Assembly (NCBI RefSeq): GCF_004361855.1
Contig: NZ_SNWQ01000039.1
Span: 1-45,144, forward strand
Reading direction: 5' to 3'
Length of the DNA stretch: 45,144 bases
Source of the DNA: Kribbella caucasensis
GTDB taxonomy: Bacteria > Actinomycetota > Actinomycetes > Propionibacteriales > Kribbellaceae
Below are positions 1-9,029 of the stretch, one piece after another. The position numbers were made by a program, and so were the translations under genes. How positions within the stretch are numbered: position 1 is the stretch's first letter; every line of letters starts with the position of its first letter. The notes beneath the pieces were generated by a model. It was not told the DNA's origin. It saw only the letters and a list, made by a program, of their open reading frames with translations, and searched no databases.

Positions 1-670
1 GCCGCCGAGTACGGTACTTCTGCACCCGGCAATCACGCCGGAGCACAGCCAGACCAGAATCGCTGCCCGGTCAAGTTTGAAGAGCCGGCAATGGATGGGC
101 AAAGGAGGCAGGCAAGACCCAGCGCAGGTGTCATCCGGGGCGCCTTCGGCCCAAAGGTGTAATGGCGCCGATCTAGATACTCGATAGCCGCAGCGATCCC
201 AGCGGCCTGTCGCAACCTTGTCGATCGTGGCCCCGGCTGGCGGCAGCGTCCCACGCTTCACGTGCGGCGAGTTGAAGCCGCAGAGGATGTCCTTGCGAGA
301 ACAAACAGAGGAGCAATCACTCCCAGCCAAACTCATCGCCGAGTTGCACCGCGGCTCAATGTCCTGTCCCGTACCGCGGCGATTGGCGGCCACGATGGTT
401 TGACTTCCGATCCCGCAGACCTCGGTCCCGTTGTCTGAGCGGCAGTCGGCCAGCGGCTTCAGCCGTGGTACCTACGGCTCGCAGTGGTTCACGGCCTGCG
501 ATGGCAATGCAGCTGGTCGGTATAGCGCCGTGGGACTGGACCATCGCGGAGTCCTGGATGTTCGTTACGGGGTTCTGACTTTCAGCGGGTCGAACGACCG
601 TCGATTCTATGATCTGTCCTTTGGCTTCGGCGGCGGCAGCGTGAACCGGCGCCCGCCTGACGCGAACTCT
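1..670. other. left flank with no convincing gene
   Basis: Several short open frames cross this stretch on both strands, but none has a recognisable domain or a good ribosome site. I saw no tRNA cloverleaf, integrase or attachment site. A plus-strand frame from 431 runs into the start of the decayed primase-like gene, but its first 80 codons match nothing I recognise. Confidence 0.4.
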
Positions 671-1565
671 GTGCCCACGATCGCGGAGCGGCGGCGGCTG
701 CTCGCGGTACACCGAGCGGCTACCCAGTTTCTTCCGGCGGGAGCTGCTTCGGCGGAAGAGTTGGGCTGATGAGTACCTGGTGAGCGGTGGTGCCCGCGTG
801 CTGCTGACCTCGGATTCAACGTGGACAGTCGGTTATGCGCCCAACTCGCGGTCGGGATTGGTGGATCACTTGAGGGCGCGGGGCCTCGGCATGGAGACCG
901 TGAGGAACGCCGGGCTGGGACTGTTGAGCCCTGAGGGGCGAATGGTCGACAGATTCCGAGACCAGGTGATGTTCCCGTCGTGGAACGACCGGCTGGAGAC
1001 CGTGGGGTACTTCGGCGTTGGTAGAGGGGCCAAGCCGTACTACGTCGCCTCGCCGGCGACGCAGATACACCGGCGCTCCAACGCCTTGGTGGGCGTTGCA
1101 GAACAGCATGATCTCCTGTCCGAAGGTGCCGCTCCGGTGCTGGTGAACGATCCACTGGATGCCGTGGCGATCGAGCGGATCAGCAGGCTGTCCGTCGGCA
1201 GATGGGCCGGGATCCCGCTGTGTGACACGCTTCTGTCGGCCGAGCAGGCGCGGATTCTCGGGCGGTACGCCGCCACCGACACGGCGATCGTCGTGCTCGC
1301 GGACTCCAGTGAGGGACAGCGGGCGGCCGTCGGATACTTGGACGACTTGTCCCGCTTCTTCGCCCGTGTCTGGGCGGTTGAGCTGCCCTCCGGGCACTCG
1401 GCGAGCACGTTGATTACCTCCGAAAAGAGTCGGCAGCTCTTGCACGACTCGCTGCTGGTGACTCGACCTCTGTCGGATTATCGGCAGCCTCGAAAGCGGC
1501 GACGGCCACCGATCCGATTGCCTGCTGCCAATCCGAATCCGCCTGCTCTATCGCCGGAGCCTTGA
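671..1565 (+). pseudogene. decayed TOPRIM primase-like paralogue, frameshifted
   Basis: This is a diverged copy of the intact primase-like gene about 1.6 kb downstream. The shared order is an FFRRELLR segment, a VGYAP segment, a VDRFRDQVMFPSW segment and a TOPRIM core. The first 20 or so codons, from GTG 671 (VPTIAERRRL), lie in one frame. The homology then jumps one base at about 728-731, in the run TTTCTTCC, into the frame that ends at 1565. Reading the second frame upstream of the GTG at 780 gives FFRRELLRRKSW, which matches FYRRELLRAHNSW in the intact copy, so 780 is not the true start. The TOPRIM acidic residues are also lost: the intact copy has VLVEGP and AFDDDS, this copy has VLVNDP and VLADSS. 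It is probably non-functional as a primase. The 261-codon second frame without stops shows that the decay is recent or that part of the protein is tolerated. Confidence 0.75.
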
Positions 1566-1608
1566 TCGGCGGTCACGAACTCTCGGCGCTCATTGGGGTA
1601 GGCCCGGA

Positions 1609-1791
1609 GTGGTCCCGGTTGCCGCCCCTGCGTCGTACTTGGGCGTTCGTCGTCCACCCAACGTCGCTTGGGCCGCCAGCTTCAAGTCGCCTGACGGCGT
1701 CCGCCTTGTCGAGGCGTTCCCTTACGAACCGCCATTCCAGGACTCCTTGATCGGCGTCGAGATGTCGATGGGTCTGTCCCGCAGCCGTTGA
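1609..1791 (+). CDS. possible small protein of unknown function
   Basis: A 60-codon frame starting GTG has high third-position GC and lies between the decayed and intact primase-like genes. The protein shows no signal peptide, membrane segment or motif I recognise. A competing frame overlaps it (1562-1750) and there is no clear ribosome site, so this may be chance or the remnant of something larger. Confidence 0.2.
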   Translation: MVPVAAPASYLGVRRPPNVAWAASFKSPDGVRLVEAFPYEPPFQDSLIGVEMSMGLSRSR

Positions 1792-1818
1792 GTTCGGCAA
1801 CGAGGCGGAGGGAATGCG

Positions 1819-2055
1819 ATGGAACAGGAAGATGGCATGCGCTGGTCAATCCGTAGGGCGATCGAACTGCTGGACGAGGCGATCGATGCCATGGGCGCGC
1901 AATTGGCTCGTTCGGCAGACTTGATGGCGGATGAGCCCTCAGCACGACACGAGCCGACGCGACGCACCCGTTCCCCTACTGGTAGGCGCGAACCGATCAG
2001 TACCCAGCCATCGGCAATTGACCCCGATTCGCCGGAATACCTTCGAACCCCATGA
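1819..2055 (+). CDS. small hypothetical protein
   Basis: This encodes 78 residues. The ATG at 1819 is preceded by GGAGGG at good spacing. The first 45 residues look like an amphipathic helical segment (WSIRRAIELLDEAIDAMG), and the rest is Arg/Pro/Ser-rich and probably disordered. I do not recognise the family. Its position before the primase-like gene suggests that it belongs to the conjugative element, as an accessory or regulatory protein. Confidence 0.45.
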   Translation: MEQEDGMRWSIRRAIELLDEAIDAMGAQLARSADLMADEPSARHEPTRRTRSPTGRREPISTQPSAIDPDSPEYLRTP

Positions 2056-2240
2056 GATCGCCGGCCATGCAAGCCTCTGGATGCTCCCAGCCGCTGCGAG
2101 AGCAATCCGCCATAGCGGTGCGAGTTGGCGTGCGAATGGAAGCCCAGGAGTCCTGGATTCCGTGATCCGGGTTTGATGGGTCACGTGGGCCGCCGAGCTT
2201 GGGAGGGACGGATGTCTCTTTCCCAGCTTGGAGGTTGCTC

Positions 2241-3335
2241 GTGGACGTGCGCGGAGAACAAGGCGTGGTTGAGCGTGGGCGGATGGTCGAGGCGCATGTG
2301 GCGGCGGCTCGGTTCTATCGGCGTGAGCTGTTGCGCGCGCACAACAGTTGGCCGGCGGACCATCTGATCGAGCGCGGTCTGCATAATCTGCTGTCGACTG
2401 AGTCGGCATTCAAGGTCGGGTACGCGCCGGATGGGTGGGCGCGTCTGGTGGATCATCTGAAGAGTCAGGGCTTCGACGAACGGACTCTCCTATCGGCGGG
2501 GCTGGCGACAACGACCCAGAGCGGGTATGTCATCGATCGGTTCCGCGACCGATTGATGTTCCCGGCCTGGAGTTCGGATCGGGAGCTGGTCGGGTTCACC
2601 GGGCGCGCCAGGGGCGGGTCGGTGAAGTACCTCAACTCGCCGACGACACCGATCTATCAGAAGTCGGATGCTCTTGTCGGGCTCGTGGAGCAGCGAGATC
2701 TGCTGGAGAAGGGCGCAATCCCGGTGCTCGTTGAGGGTCCGATGGATGCGGCCGCGGTGGACAAGATCAGTCGCCTGACGGAGGGCGCCTGGGCCGGGGT
2801 GTCGGCCTGCGGCACAGCGGTTTCGTTCAAGCAGGCTGCGGTGCTCGCGCACTTCTCATCATCGGACACCGTCATCGTCGCCTTCGATGACGATTCCGGT
2901 GGGCGACGCGGGGCCGTGCGTTGCATGGACGATCTCACGCACTTCTTCAGGCACGTGCATGCTGCCGAGTTGCCGAGCGGCCATGACCCGGCGTCGTTGA
3001 TCAAGGCCGGCGAACCTGATCAGCTGCACGCGGCGCTGAGGTATCCGCGGCCGTTGGCCGAGGTGGCGATTGAGGCTGAGCTGGCTCGCTGGTCGAGGGT
3101 GCTGGATCACATCAGTGGGCGGGTGAATGCGCTTCGCGCGGTGGCCCCGTTGGTTGCCCGCCTTCCGCAGGATCAGGTCGCCGGCACGCTCGGCAAGTTG
3201 TCGCAGCTGCTGGAGCTTGAGGAAGCGATCATCGTGCGCGAGTTCGTCCAGGCGCTGCATGCGCCGGTCCTTCGGGTCACTCGTCACCCGGACGACTCGC
3301 CTGGTTCTGTCGATCCGCCCGCCCCTTCGTTCTGA
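2241..3335 (+). CDS. TOPRIM-domain primase-like protein (DnaG-type core)
   Basis: This 364-residue protein resembles the catalytic half of DnaG primases found on actinobacterial integrative elements. Residues near the start (FYRRELLR, then VGYAP) match the DnaG N-terminal catalytic subdomain. The TOPRIM core is clear: VLVEGPMDA supplies the metal-binding Glu and VIVAFDDDSGG the DxD acidic cluster. A helical C-terminal tail follows. I see no zinc-ribbon domain. The GTG at 2241 is chosen because GGAGG lies six bases upstream; a TTG at 2199 would extend it by 14 residues. It probably primes complementary-strand synthesis on transferred single-stranded DNA. A decayed paralogue lies just upstream, which suggests duplication. 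Confidence 0.78.
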   Translation: MDVRGEQGVVERGRMVEAHVAAARFYRRELLRAHNSWPADHLIERGLHNLLSTESAFKVGYAPDGWARLVDHLKSQGFDERTLLSAGLATTTQSGYVIDRFRDRLMFPAWSSDRELVGFTGRARGGSVKYLNSPTTPIYQKSDALVGLVEQRDLLEKGAIPVLVEGPMDAAAVDKISRLTEGAWAGVSACGTAVSFKQAAVLAHFSSSDTVIVAFDDDSGGRRGAVRCMDDLTHFFRHVHAAELPSGHDPASLIKAGEPDQLHAALRYPRPLAEVAIEAELARWSRVLDHISGRVNALRAVAPLVARLPQDQVAGTLGKLSQLLELEEAIIVREFVQALHAPVLRVTRHPDDSPGSVDPPAPSF

Positions 3336-3479
3336 GGCCGTCCGGCACCGATTTCCAGGACTCCCCGTTCCGGGAATCAGGGTTCTTCCACCCAGCTCAT
3401 CGACCGTCAGATGGATGCCGCAAGCACCAATCCATCAAGGACCGTGAGCACGGTCCGGTCAGCGGACAGGGAGTATCCG

Positions 3480-4211
3480 ATGAGTGGTGAGCTGCACGTA
3501 CTTCTCGCTGATGCGGCTGATTCGGACTGGGCAGTGGAACCGTCGAGGCGTCTGGCTGAGGCGATCGAGGAGCGCATCGTCGACCCGATGCCCAGCCGTT
3601 TGCGAAGTGCATTGGGCAACGACGAGGCGAAGCAGCAGGCGCGGGCGGTGGCTTGGGAGAGTTGCCGGCGGCTCGCAGTGCGTTCACCGGCGGGCGGCGT
3701 GACCTGGGGGTATCTGGCGAACGTCGTCCGCTGGCGCCTTTCGGACACGGTCCGGTCGGAAGCGCGGCGGCGTCGGCGCCATCCTGCACTCGGGTTCGTG
3801 CCCGAGCGGGATCAGCAAGGCAGCCTGCTGGACCTGGGGCCGATGCTGGACCAGATCATCGACGAGCTTGTCCGAGCCGGGCTAGAGATTCGGGCGGCTC
3901 GTCGGTTGATCTTAGTCGCCGCTGAAGGTCCGTTCTTCACCCGGGCTGCGATGGCGCCGCGCCTGGTGGACGCGGGTGCGCCGCAGCCGCAGGCGGAGGC
4001 GCTGGCGTGGTTGCTGCGCGGTGGTGCGGCGAACCCGTCGGCGTTGGCGCGGCTGGCGTCGGGAGAGTCGCCTCGCGAGGTCTTCTCGGATCAAGTTGTA
4101 CGCCGCTGGGTCGTTGCTGCCGCCGGCCGTGACCCGTTGTTCACCGGCGGCCGCGCGGGTGTGAGCAGGGTCACACTGGGCCCTTCCCGGCGTACCTGCA
4201 AAGCGGCCTGA
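3480..4211 (+). CDS. sigma-factor-like putative DNA-binding protein
   Basis: This encodes 243 residues; the ATG at 3480 has GGGAG upstream. The central part (LANVVRWRLSDTVRSEARR followed by more Arg) resembles region 2 of small sigma factors or related Arg-rich helical DNA-binding proteins. A helical C-terminal half has DELVRAGLEIRAARRLIL and EALAWLLRGG segments. There is no membrane segment. It sits between the primase-like gene and the secretion operon. A role in regulating or processing the element is an inference, and I cannot assign the family firmly. Confidence 0.65.
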   Translation: MSGELHVLLADAADSDWAVEPSRRLAEAIEERIVDPMPSRLRSALGNDEAKQQARAVAWESCRRLAVRSPAGGVTWGYLANVVRWRLSDTVRSEARRRRRHPALGFVPERDQQGSLLDLGPMLDQIIDELVRAGLEIRAARRLILVAAEGPFFTRAAMAPRLVDAGAPQPQAEALAWLLRGGAANPSALARLASGESPREVFSDQVVRRWVVAAAGRDPLFTGGRAGVSRVTLGPSRRTCKAA

Positions 4212-4230
4212 CGGCAGACGTTGAGTCGCC

Positions 4231-4398
4231 ATGAATCCACACCTGAAGCCGCGTCGCCACAGGAACTGGCTGACCCGGTACTACGGCAAGCAGGCCCGCT
4301 TCTACCTGCGGGTCCTTCGGGCGACGCGTGTCCTCCCCCCGTCCATCGAAGCGTCACTAAGCGCCCGGATCAGCCATCACATCGAGAGGGGACTCTGA
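4231..4398 (+). CDS. small basic hypothetical protein upstream of T4SS operon
   Basis: This 55-residue frame is very basic (MNPHLKPRRHRNWLTRYY...) and ends with the TGA at 4396-4398, two bases before the next ATG. The ribosome site of the next gene (GAGAGGGGA) is embedded in its last codons, an arrangement typical of translationally coupled genes. Its basic, helix-rich nature would suit nucleic-acid binding. No family is recognised. Confidence 0.5.
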   Translation: MNPHLKPRRHRNWLTRYYGKQARFYLRVLRATRVLPPSIEASLSARISHHIERGL

Positions 4399-4399
4399 C

Positions 4400-5017
4400 A
4401 TGCGGCAGCTCCTCCGATCGAAGCTGGTCTATCCCATCGTGATCCTGATCCTGCTGTGCGTGCTGATTCTGGCGCTGCTCATCCGGTGGCAGGCTCCGCC
4501 CAGCGATTCGGCCATCGCCCAGGCGGCCGAGACCCCAGCCGGCGGTGAGGTCTCCGAGGAATCGTTCGGCGGCCTTGAGGCGTGGACGCGCCCGGCGACG
4601 ACCGATCCGCGGGAGTTCGCGCTCGCCTACAGCAGGGCGATCTGGACTTACAACACCTCGGTCCACGGGTACTACGAGTGGCGTGACGCGGTAAGCGTCT
4701 TCGCCGACCCGACCGATCCGCCGGAGGGCCCGAGGATCGCGCGCAGCATGCTGCCGTACGCCGAGCAGTGGGAGCAGTTGAAGCTGCACAACGGCCGAGC
4801 TGAGGTCACGTCGATCACGGCCGACAGCACGCCCGAGTTGAAGGTGCTGGAGCGTGACCCGCGCGCTCCGGCGGGTTGGCATGGCTACGTGGTCCGCGGG
4901 ACGCAGACCAGCGTGGTCGACGACCAAGTGTCGGTCGCGCAGCGGCAGGTCACCGTGGGCGTCGTCTGCCTGCCACGCTGCAAGTTCTGGTCGGCGACCG
5001 CCGAGGGGCCGCGGTGA
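4400..5017 (+). CDS. membrane-anchored conjugation protein, VirB8/TcpC-like
   Basis: This encodes 205 residues: a short cytoplasmic tail, one strong membrane helix (LVYPIVILILLCVLILALLI, residues 9-28), then a soluble extracytoplasmic domain. The topology matches VirB8/TcpC-type assembly factors of conjugative secretion systems. The assignment rests on topology and position, since the sequence itself has no diagnostic motif. The ATG at 4400 has GAGAGGGGA upstream. Its TGA overlaps the GTG of the wall hydrolase gene (GTGA), so the two are translationally coupled. It probably helps organise the transfer channel at the membrane. Confidence 0.6.
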   Translation: MRQLLRSKLVYPIVILILLCVLILALLIRWQAPPSDSAIAQAAETPAGGEVSEESFGGLEAWTRPATTDPREFALAYSRAIWTYNTSVHGYYEWRDAVSVFADPTDPPEGPRIARSMLPYAEQWEQLKLHNGRAEVTSITADSTPELKVLERDPRAPAGWHGYVVRGTQTSVVDDQVSVAQRQVTVGVVCLPRCKFWSATAEGPR

Positions 5018-5952
5018 TCGTCAAGACGGCTGTGGCGGCCGTCGTGGTCCTGGTCGTCGGTGCCTGCCTGGTCGCGCCGATCGCGATCGCGGCGCGCCCG
5101 GCCGGCGCCTGCACGACGGTGCCAGCGGGCGACGGGGGATCGCTCGACGAGGAGCAGCGCGCCAACCTCGGTGCCGTCCTGGATGTTGGCGCGCGAACCG
5201 GAGTAGGCCGCGCCGGACAGATCATCGGAGTGATGACCGCTCTGACCGAGTCATCGCTGCGCAATCTCGACCACGGCGATCAGGCCGGGCCGGATTCCCG
5301 CGGGTTGTTTCAGCAGCGCACCGGCTGGGGGCCGCTCAAGGTCAGGATGGACCCGCGCGGTGCGTCGCGGCTGTTCTTCATGGCGCTGGCGAACACCCCG
5401 GGGTGGGCGTCGATGGAGCCGTGGGAGGCCGCGCAGGCAGTACAACGCTCAGCCTTCAGCGACGGCGGGAACTACCGCAGGAACTACGACCTCGCTACCC
5501 GGCTGGTTTCTGCGGCCCCCGGTGGATGCGAGGGCTGGCCTGTCGTCGAGAGCGGCGCGCTCCCGGGAGCGGAGGCTGCCGTGTCCCGTGCTCTTGCGCT
5601 GGTGGGAAGCGATGGCTACTACCAGCTCTGCGCTCGTCTCGCCGCGAACATCTGGGGCCTGGCCCAGTCCGGCTACACCTCCGCCGCTGAGCAATGGACG
5701 CAAATGGTTGCCACCGGCAATGCACACCCGAACGATCGGCAACCTCCCACAGGCGCGCTCCTGTTCTGGGCGACCGGCGGTCCGTACGGGCATGTCGCCG
5801 TTTATGTCGGTGACGGCCGCATCGTCTCCAACGACATCGAAGACCGAGCCCTCGGAATCGGCGGGGTCTACCTGGTCGAGGTCGGCGCGATCGAGGCCGG
5901 CTGGAGCGCCACCTATCTCGGCTGGTCTCCGCCGATCTACTCCGGCGCCTGA
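5014..5952 (+). CDS. bifunctional cell-wall hydrolase (lysozyme-like plus NlpC/P60-like)
   Basis: This encodes 312 residues. An N-terminal hydrophobic helix (about residues 2-30) acts as signal or anchor. The first half has TALTESSLRN with a candidate catalytic Glu, then GPDSRGLFQQR, typical of lytic-transglycosylase/lysozyme-fold domains of conjugation systems. The second half looks like an NlpC/P60 or CHAP cysteine peptidase: Cys in YYQLCARLA, His in PYGHVAVYVGDG and a polar residue in SNDIED. The GTG at 5014 overlaps the stop of the preceding gene and has GAGGGG upstream. It probably opens peptidoglycan locally so that the channel can cross the Gram-positive wall (VirB1-like role). Confidence 0.85.
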   Translation: MIVKTAVAAVVVLVVGACLVAPIAIAARPAGACTTVPAGDGGSLDEEQRANLGAVLDVGARTGVGRAGQIIGVMTALTESSLRNLDHGDQAGPDSRGLFQQRTGWGPLKVRMDPRGASRLFFMALANTPGWASMEPWEAAQAVQRSAFSDGGNYRRNYDLATRLVSAAPGGCEGWPVVESGALPGAEAAVSRALALVGSDGYYQLCARLAANIWGLAQSGYTSAAEQWTQMVATGNAHPNDRQPPTGALLFWATGGPYGHVAVYVGDGRIVSNDIEDRALGIGGVYLVEVGAIEAGWSATYLGWSPPIYSGA

Positions 5953-5981
5953 CCGGCGCCCCAAGTCAAGGAAGGCATCAC

Positions 5982-6308
5982 ATGTCCAGCTTCATCGTCG
6001 GTGCTCGCGAGCGGGCGCTGACCACGCTGATCGACGCACAGGACCCCGGGATCACCCCGAACGCCGACGGTTTGCCCGGCCTGCCCGCGCTGCGGCAGAT
6101 GGTCGGCGCGTTGGTGACGTTCGGGCTTGTCATCTGTGTGGCCGGGATGGTCGTCTCGGCGGCCGCCTGGGCGATCGGCAGTCACAACAACAACGCCCAC
6201 TACGCCGGGAAGGGAAAGGTCGGCTGCCTGGTCTCCGCGGGCGCTGCGATCGTCATCGGCTCGGCGAATGCGCTGATCAAGTTCTTCAGCGGCATCAGCA
6301 TCGCCTAG
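5982..6308 (+). CDS. small two-helix membrane protein of conjugation operon (DUF6112-like)
   Basis: This encodes 108 residues with two hydrophobic helices (about 45-66 and 79-100) separated by a short basic/Asn-rich loop. AAGGAAGG precedes the ATG at 5982. Size, topology and position before a TrbL-like gene match the small membrane protein I know as DUF6112 in actinobacterial transfer operons. It may play a VirB2- or VirB3-like structural role in the channel. The function is inferred from position. Confidence 0.7.
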   Translation: MSSFIVGARERALTTLIDAQDPGITPNADGLPGLPALRQMVGALVTFGLVICVAGMVVSAAAWAIGSHNNNAHYAGKGKVGCLVSAGAAIVIGSANALIKFFSGISIA

Positions 6309-6324
6309 GCAGGGTGGGGACGTC

Positions 6325-7596
6325 ATGGCGTGGACCGATTGCCTCCTCAACCCCGTCAGCTGTGTGGCCTCCAGTGTCGGAGACACAGCCGCGAACTCGG
6401 CATGGGAGTCTTTCCTGCGCTGGTCGGCCACCGGTTTGGCCGACCTGTCGGCGACGGTGTTCAACGCGTTCAGCACCAGCACGGCACCCCGGTTCGACGA
6501 GGAATGGTGGCGAGACAACCTCGACCTCATGGTGACGGTCTCGCTGCCGGTCCTGGTGGCGGTCGTCGTGCTGCAGTGCATGTCCGCAGTCGTCCGGCGA
6601 GAACCAGCGCGTCTCGCACAGGCACTGCTGGGCGCGCTGATCGGCACCGCCGGCGTTCCTATGGCGGTAGGCATCACGGCAACCTGCGGCACGGCCGTCG
6701 ACGAGATCTCGACCGCAGTCCTCGGAACGTCGGCCACTGCAGAGGGCCTGAAGAGGATGACCGACATCAGTGCTCTCCTGGCGGCCGGAACACTTGGCGG
6801 ATTCCTGCTCCTGGCAGTCCTCCTCGCGCTCCTTGCGCTGTTTTCTTTGTACTTCGTGATGCTGGTTCGTGAGGTCGCTCTGGTTGCGTTCGTCGTGTTC
6901 GCGCCGATCGCGATGGCGAGCTGGACCTGGTCGGCAACGCGGCACTGGCTGCGCCGATGGGTCGAAGTGGTCGGGGCGCTGCTGTTCTCCAAGGTCGCGA
7001 TGGCGGTCATCTTCACCCTCGGACTGTCAGCCACCGGCGCCGGCGGGCAAGGCAACGCTTCGAACCTCGGAACCTTCCTGGCCGGGGTCCTCCTGGTCGC
7101 GATGGCCGCCTTCGCTCCCTTCGCGACGTTCTCCTTCATCCACTGGGCAGGGGATCAAGGCCACGCGATGACGCACGCCTTGCAGCAGGGGACCTCCGGT
7201 GCGGTCGCGGCACGTGATCAGGTCGAGCAGGCCCAGCAGTGGCGTGCCGATCACTTCGGCGGCTCCGACGACGAAGACCCGATGGTGGACGGTGACAGCG
7301 ACACCGATCCAGGCCTGAACGACAGCGGTGATCTCGACGATGCCGACTCCACGACTGATTCAGCCTCGTCCGGCGACAGCACTGTCGAGTCGTCGACCGG
7401 TCGTTCGTCCTACGACGACACACCGGCATCATCGCAACCCGCCCAACCACCAGCCGCAGGCTCGGGCTCGGACAGTTCGTCCGCTGTGGCCATCGCGAGC
7501 AGTCATGCCTCGGTCGACGCGTCTTCGCCCGGCGGCCAGAACCCGGACAGCTCGCCCGACAACGGCTCGGACTCAACCCAAGAGGATCACCGGTGA
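6325..7596 (+). CDS. TrbL/VirB6-like polytopic conjugation protein
   Basis: This encodes 423 residues with about six hydrophobic segments between residues 60 and 275, including long stretches such as LLLAVLLALLALFSLYFVML. A soluble, low-complexity Ser/Asp-rich tail covers about residues 305-423 and is probably disordered. Multi-span core plus acidic tail is typical of TrbL/VirB6 channel proteins in actinobacterial elements. Its TGA overlaps the GTG of the next gene (GTGA at 7593). Confidence 0.78.
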   Translation: MAWTDCLLNPVSCVASSVGDTAANSAWESFLRWSATGLADLSATVFNAFSTSTAPRFDEEWWRDNLDLMVTVSLPVLVAVVVLQCMSAVVRREPARLAQALLGALIGTAGVPMAVGITATCGTAVDEISTAVLGTSATAEGLKRMTDISALLAAGTLGGFLLLAVLLALLALFSLYFVMLVREVALVAFVVFAPIAMASWTWSATRHWLRRWVEVVGALLFSKVAMAVIFTLGLSATGAGGQGNASNLGTFLAGVLLVAMAAFAPFATFSFIHWAGDQGHAMTHALQQGTSGAVAARDQVEQAQQWRADHFGGSDDEDPMVDGDSDTDPGLNDSGDLDDADSTTDSASSGDSTVESSTGRSSYDDTPASSQPAQPPAAGSGSDSSSAVAIASSHASVDASSPGGQNPDSSPDNGSDSTQEDHR

Positions 7597-9029
7597 CGAC
7601 ACCAGCAATCTCCACCCGCTTCCCACGACCAGAACGCAAATCGGTGCTCCTCGGCCTTCACCCGGTCCAGGTTGGCTTGGTCGCGATCGCCGTACTGACC
7701 GCCGCGTTCTCCGCCTTCGCTGGCTGGGAGCCGCCGCTGCGGATCGCGGGTCTGGCAACGGTGGTTGCGTGCTTCGCCGTGTCCTTTGCCCGAGTCGAGG
7801 CGTTACCGGCGTACCGGTGGATCGTGCTTCGGGGTGCGCACCTCGTGCGGTCGTTGTTCAGGCAGCAGTCCTACCGGGCCAGCCTGCTGGCGCCGACTCA
7901 TCACGGATCGCTGCGGCTGCCCGGCCAGGCCGCCGAGCTGCGGATCCTGGACGCGGCATCGTCGGTCGCCGCGGTCCACGATCCACACAGGCGCAGGTTG
8001 ATCGCGGTGGCGAAGATCGAGGGACCGGCGCACCTGCTCCAGAACTCCGACGAGCAGGATCGCCGGGTCGCGGCGTACGGTCGCCTGATCGCCGGCCTGT
8101 GCCAGGGCGGGCGGATCGCCCGGGCACAGATCCTCGAACGCACCCTTCCCGACTCTGGCGACGGGCTCGGTGAGTGGGCCCGCGAACGTGGACTTGATCG
8201 CGGAAACCCCGGCGGCGCGATCTACCACGATCTGCTGCAGCGCGCCGCTCCGGCCGTGGCCAAGCACGAGACCCTGTTCGCGTTCGCGCTCAACCTCGAT
8301 GCGATCTCCCGCGATGTCCGCAAGCACGGTGGCGGCATCTCCGGGGCGATGGCCGTGCTCGAGTCCGAGGCGCGAGCGTTCCAGACCTCGTTCGCGGCCG
8401 CTGGGGTGGCGGGCTGCTGGCTCAACGCGCAGGAACTCGCGATGAGCCTTCGGGTGGCGTTCGATCCTGCGGCGACCCGGACGATCCCGAGCACGGAGAA
8501 CTTCGACCCCGCCGGCGCGGGACCGCTGGCCATCGACGCGGAGTGGGATCACCTGCGGACGGACTCGTCGCTGCACCGGGTCTACGTCATCTCCGAGTGG
8601 CCGCGCGTCCGGGCCACACCGTCGTTCCTGAGTCCGCTGCTCCTGAAGCCGGGGATCCGCCGCACGTTCACCCTGGTGTTGCAGCCCATCCCGATCAGCA
8701 AGGCGCTACGCGACGCGCGGCGGCACCGCGTTGAACGCATCACCGACCGCACCACCCGGGCACGGATCGGGCAGCTGGAGACCGAAGAGGACCGCCAGGT
8801 CGATGCCGACGTCGCGCAGCGCGAGAAGGACCTGGCCGCAGGACACGGCGACCTCCGCTGGCTCGGTCTGCTGGTCGTGTCGGCCGACGACGCGGAACGA
8901 CTCGACGAGGCCTGTGCCGAGATCGAGATCGCGGCCTCACAAGCCCTGCTGGACCTGCGTCGTCTCGTTGGGCAGCAGGTCGAGGGATTCCTCGCGGCCG
9001 CGCTTCCGTTCGGGGTGGGACTCGGATGA
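7593..9029 (+). CDS. SCO6880-family type IV secretion protein
   Basis: This encodes 478 residues. Two membrane helices near the N-terminus (about 23-65, PrgI-like) are followed by a long soluble domain with TTRARIGQLETEEDRQ and a C-terminal helical region. Organisation, size and position directly before the VirB4 ATPase match the SCO6880 family. These behave as the membrane-anchored partner of the VirB4 ATPase (VirB3/PrgI plus the N-terminal part of VirB4). It overlaps both neighbours by four bases, so equimolar expression with them is likely. Confidence 0.8.
   Translation: MTTPAISTRFPRPERKSVLLGLHPVQVGLVAIAVLTAAFSAFAGWEPPLRIAGLATVVACFAVSFARVEALPAYRWIVLRGAHLVRSLFRQQSYRASLLAPTHHGSLRLPGQAAELRILDAASSVAAVHDPHRRRLIAVAKIEGPAHLLQNSDEQDRRVAAYGRLIAGLCQGGRIARAQILERTLPDSGDGLGEWARERGLDRGNPGGAIYHDLLQRAAPAVAKHETLFAFALNLDAISRDVRKHGGGISGAMAVLESEARAFQTSFAAAGVAGCWLNAQELAMSLRVAFDPAATRTIPSTENFDPAGAGPLAIDAEWDHLRTDSSLHRVYVISEWPRVRATPSFLSPLLLKPGIRRTFTLVLQPIPISKALRDARRHRVERITDRTTRARIGQLETEEDRQVDADVAQREKDLAAGHGDLRWLGLLVVSADDAERLDEACAEIEIAASQALLDLRRLVGQQVEGFLAAALPFGVGLG

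Noticed and set aside
5937..7139. A 400-codon minus-strand frame across the TrbL-like gene
   Set aside because: It is antisense to overlapping, well-ordered transfer genes and has Arg/Thr/Ala-biased composition without motifs.
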